DNA from: an uncultured Bacteroidota bacterium
GTDB lineage: Bacteria; Bacteroidota; Bacteroidia; Bacteroidales; P3
Reading direction: 5' to 3'
Assembly (NCBI GenBank): GCA_902800395.1
Contig: CADCEC010000004.1
Coordinates: forward strand, 124,001 to 188,000
DNA length: 64,000 nucleotides
Below the pieces are notes generated by a model. The model was not told where the DNA came from. It made no database searches and worked only from the letters and a program-made list of their open reading frames with translations. Below are positions 61,863 to 64,000 of this stretch, piece by piece (positions within the stretch are counted from its first letter, which is position 1; each line of letters opens with the position of its first letter). Made by a program: the position numbers and the translations under genes.

Positions 61863-62149
61863 ATCCCGCTGTATCTCACAAGCACACGACAGGTTCTTTG
61901 ATTTCCTTTAGTTTATCTGCAATTTCATTCACCTGTTTCCTTTTCCACCCCAGTCCGCTAGTGAAAAACATTGTTCGTTTTGTTTGTATGTCTCTTAGTT
62001 GTATCACTGTTACCTTATGGAAAAGGAAGGGCGCTCGAATCACCCAACCTTCTTCTGATATTCATCTGTTATCTATTTATCTATTAACTTTCTTCCTTCC
62101 TCGCCCATCCCGAGGGCAAGGGGTAGCCTCCCCCGACTGCGCCAGCCGA

Positions 62150-62181
62150 ATTCTTCATTCTTCACTCTTCATTCTTCATTA
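62150..62181. repeat. TTCATTCTTCACTC micro-repeat tract
   Basis: Period of about 7 bp (TTCATTC/TTCACTC), noncoding. Confidence 0.75.
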
Positions 62182-62465
62182 GTTTCCTCTTCCTCTCCTC
62201 CGCCCGATAGACAACGCTGTCATCATAAGCAACGCACCTGGTATCATGGTTCAGGTTGCCGTGCCGATGCGCGCCGCCACGCCGGTAGCCCTGCCGCCGG
62301 TGAAAACGAAGGGGTGAAACCGCATGGTTTCTGTGCAGTTCGGCAGGGTGGTTTTATGTGCTATTGTGGACAATCGTTATTTATTGTTTTATGTCCCTTT
62401 CTTGTTTTTTTGAAAATAAAGCTGTGTCTAACATTAGAGGGCACCTTATATCCTTATTCCATCTA

Positions 62466-63005
62466 TTAATCTCTGTTAGTTGTTACTTTATGAATGTACC
62501 AATCTCTTGCGATGGGTTCCATGTTCGCCCAATTAACAATATGACGATTAAATAGAATAGAATCTATCTGAAACAGCGTGAAAATTGTATCGTAATCGTT
62601 ATTGTGGAAATCCATTCTTGCAAACATAAAATGTCCACAGCTATCCCTGTTATAATAGTATTCAATATTGGAATTAAGCACATCTGCCATTGTGGACAAG
62701 TCTTTGAATAAAGAACAAGCAATTTTATATGAGCTGTCATATCGAGTTGGAGGATATAATGTCAAAATAAGATTGTCTCCATATTTGCTGTCTATATATC
62801 CAATGATTGAATCAAGTTCCGTATTTACTAGAATATACTTGTTTTCTCGAATGGTGATATTCCATCCGCAATATTTTCTATTATCAATTAAACAATCACT
62901 ATTAATAACAGATTCTACAGATGGAAGAGGTTGTTTTTTAGGAGAACAGCTGCATACTACAATTAAAAGACCGTATAAATACAAGTAATATGATTTTTTC
63001 TTCAT
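62466..63005 (-). CDS. lipoprotein, candidate immunity protein for the RHS tip
   Basis: 179 aa: MKKKSYYLYLYGLLIVVCSC lipoprotein signal, then a mature domain (CLIDNRKYCGWNITIRENKYILVNTELDSIIGYI, MADVLNSNIEYYYNRDSCGHFMFARMDF) with no known family. Its ATG overlaps the stop of the RHS gene (ATGA), so it is translated together with it. This tight effector-first, lipoprotein-second order is typical of polymorphic toxin immunity genes. AT-rich. Confidence 0.65.
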   Translation of the reverse strand: MKKKSYYLYLYGLLIVVCSCSPKKQPLPSVESVINSDCLIDNRKYCGWNITIRENKYILVNTELDSIIGYIDSKYGDNLILTLYPPTRYDSSYKIACSLFKDLSTMADVLNSNIEYYYNRDSCGHFMFARMDFHNNDYDTIFTLFQIDSILFNRHIVNWANMEPIARDWYIHKVTTNRD

Positions 63006-63973
63006 CTTTTTCTAGATTGTTTAACACTATAATAATAACCTAGTTTAATTGACAGCTGGTCATCTCTTGAGTCAAATTCCCCATGACTCCATAATGCATG
63101 AAGATTTGAACCAATAATGATATCTTGAATGTTAATTCCCATTTTATGCATTGCTGCACCCCATAGAAAATTGCCCATATTGGAGGCGTTGTGTGCATAT
63201 TTTTTCCCAGGAACCATCGGGATATATAGCGTATTGTCATTCCATTTCCCGTTGGTTCTATTTATATAGTCAAAATCCAAACGGCCACCATCACTTTCTT
63301 TAAGTGCATAACCAATTCTCGGGAAGAAATAATCATCAAGGGCACCGGATTTTTTTAACTGGAAAATAATTTCTTTTTGCCAAATTAGCTTAATACGGTA
63401 TATAGGAGACACTTCCTCTGCAGGGCAATTCCTGCTATGAGAAAGTCTCTCTTTGAATATAATATCCATCTCCTCTTCCGAGCCACGCCGACAACAACGG
63501 TCTGCATCCTGTTGACATGCAAATTCAAAATCGAATCTTTTATTTCCTTTTTTATCCAATACTCGTCCTATAGGTTTCCCAACAGCCCTTATTCTGTTTG
63601 AGAAATTACCATCTCCATCAAAAACGATGGTGTCCATCCCGTTAGGGTCAACCAATTTGATGGGATTCCACATGCAGTAATTGTACGGCGAAATGCTGGG
63701 GTACTTATCACTCATCGGGTCAACCAACAACCACCCAGTCATCAGCTCATGATCCATATACCTCGCACCGAAGTATCCGAAGCCGGTCTCTTCGTCTCTT
63801 TCTTTGCCGGTGAAAGAGAAACGGCCAAAATTTTCGGAGACGCTTTGTGTATAAACGTTGGCCGACAATTGGACAGTTGCCTTTTTTTGAAAAAAAGTGT
63901 CAAAAAACGCCTCTTTCACGCCATGATGATTCATTGCGTTTTTCTGTAGCGGGGTATTGCCGACGAGAGACAA
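63002..63973 (-). CDS. RHS repeat-associated core tip with variable C-terminal domain
   Basis: Residues ~45-115 are the RHS core: GRFSFTGKERDEETGFGYFG, ARYMDHELMTGWLLVDPMSD, then YPSISPYNYCMWNPIKLVDPNG. The ~205 residues after the core are a variable domain, ending with NASNMGNFLWGAAMHKMGI and DDQLSIKLGYYYS, which resembles predicted toxin domains of polymorphic systems. An in-frame TAA at 63974-63976 closes the frame, so this is an orphan tip, or the end of a longer gene cut by a stop; the best start is ATG 63934 (TTG 63973 also possible). Followed by a coupled lipoprotein. Confidence 0.8.
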   Translation of the reverse strand: MSLVGNTPLQKNAMNHHGVKEAFFDTFFQKKATVQLSANVYTQSVSENFGRFSFTGKERDEETGFGYFGARYMDHELMTGWLLVDPMSDKYPSISPYNYCMWNPIKLVDPNGMDTIVFDGDGNFSNRIRAVGKPIGRVLDKKGNKRFDFEFACQQDADRCCRRGSEEEMDIIFKERLSHSRNCPAEEVSPIYRIKLIWQKEIIFQLKKSGALDDYFFPRIGYALKESDGGRLDFDYINRTNGKWNDNTLYIPMVPGKKYAHNASNMGNFLWGAAMHKMGINIQDIIIGSNLHALWSHGEFDSRDDQLSIKLGYYYSVKQSRKR

Positions 63974-64000
63974 TTAGAATCGAATCCAATTTCAATTTTT

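Noticed and set aside
61710-62182. Plus-strand frames in the gap right of the Omp85-like gene
   Set aside because: They run through the minus-strand promoter, relic and micro-repeats and have no recognisable product.
1-64000. tRNA or rRNA genes
   Set aside because: I looked for T-loop (GGTTCGAxTCC) and conserved rRNA stretches in intergenic gaps and saw none, but no covariance search could be run.

Overview
The window is a stretch of chromosome from an uncultured-type member of the Bacteroidetes, most likely order Bacteroidales. The evidence is the recurrent TAnnTTTG promoter core (for example 7785, 10715, 19659, 42348, 61729), a type IX secretion regulator (PorX) plus two substrates with matching C-terminal sorting domains, BspA-type leucine-rich repeats, many short-signal lipoproteins, and an RHS tip with a probable immunity lipoprotein. 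Most genes are GC-rich by eye. Three parts are clearly more AT-rich: the GxxExxY gene (6.5-7.0 kb), the lipoprotein block (52.9-55.6 kb) and the right end (62.4-64 kb).

Layout. 1-6.5 kb: ileS (5' truncated), an M20 peptidase, a MATE exporter and murB, tightly packed. 6.5-10.4 kb: a GxxExxY gene inside a terminal-inverted-repeat element, purA, and a gene-less relative of that element. 10.7-21.7 kb: a membrane-anchored TPR/AraC regulator, small lipoproteins, a subtilisin-M6 double protease and an LRR protein (both type IX cargo), a beta-barrel and an S41 peptidase. 21.8-25.6 kb, minus strand: an ECF sigma/anti-sigma operon with lipoprotein, barrel and TlpA-like genes. 25.7-40.7 kb: mfd (minus), porX, a secreted protein, uvrA, a membrane protein, mnmE, a thioredoxin-like protein and an M3 peptidase. 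40.8-52.6 kb: glmM, rpsP, rimM, a DksA-like protein, a double-NBD ABC ATPase, an RND tripartite pump and a DUF2147 protein. 52.8-58.9 kb: an antitoxin with a toxin remnant, AT-rich lipoproteins, tandem repeats, a duplicated dnaK tail, a toxin-antitoxin pair and dnaK. 59-64 kb: secreted/Omp85-like proteins, a relic-rich gap, a lipoprotein and an RHS tip with a variable C-terminal domain.

The most unusual property is repeat invasion at two scales. First, short micro-repeats (mostly 7-10 bp units such as GTGGAAA, AACTTTC, GGAGATAA, GGTCCTTAA, GGTCTAATA) sit between genes and also in frame inside conserved housekeeping genes (ileS, murB, mfd four times, uvrA twice, mnmE twice, an ABC ATPase twice, tolC twice), where they encode low-complexity loops; some signal peptides appear to be built from them. 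Second, there are several hairpin/TIR families built on ACAAC-containing units, one copy of which carries the GxxExxY PD-(D/E)XK-like gene. These are read directly from the sequence; mobility and mechanism are inference.
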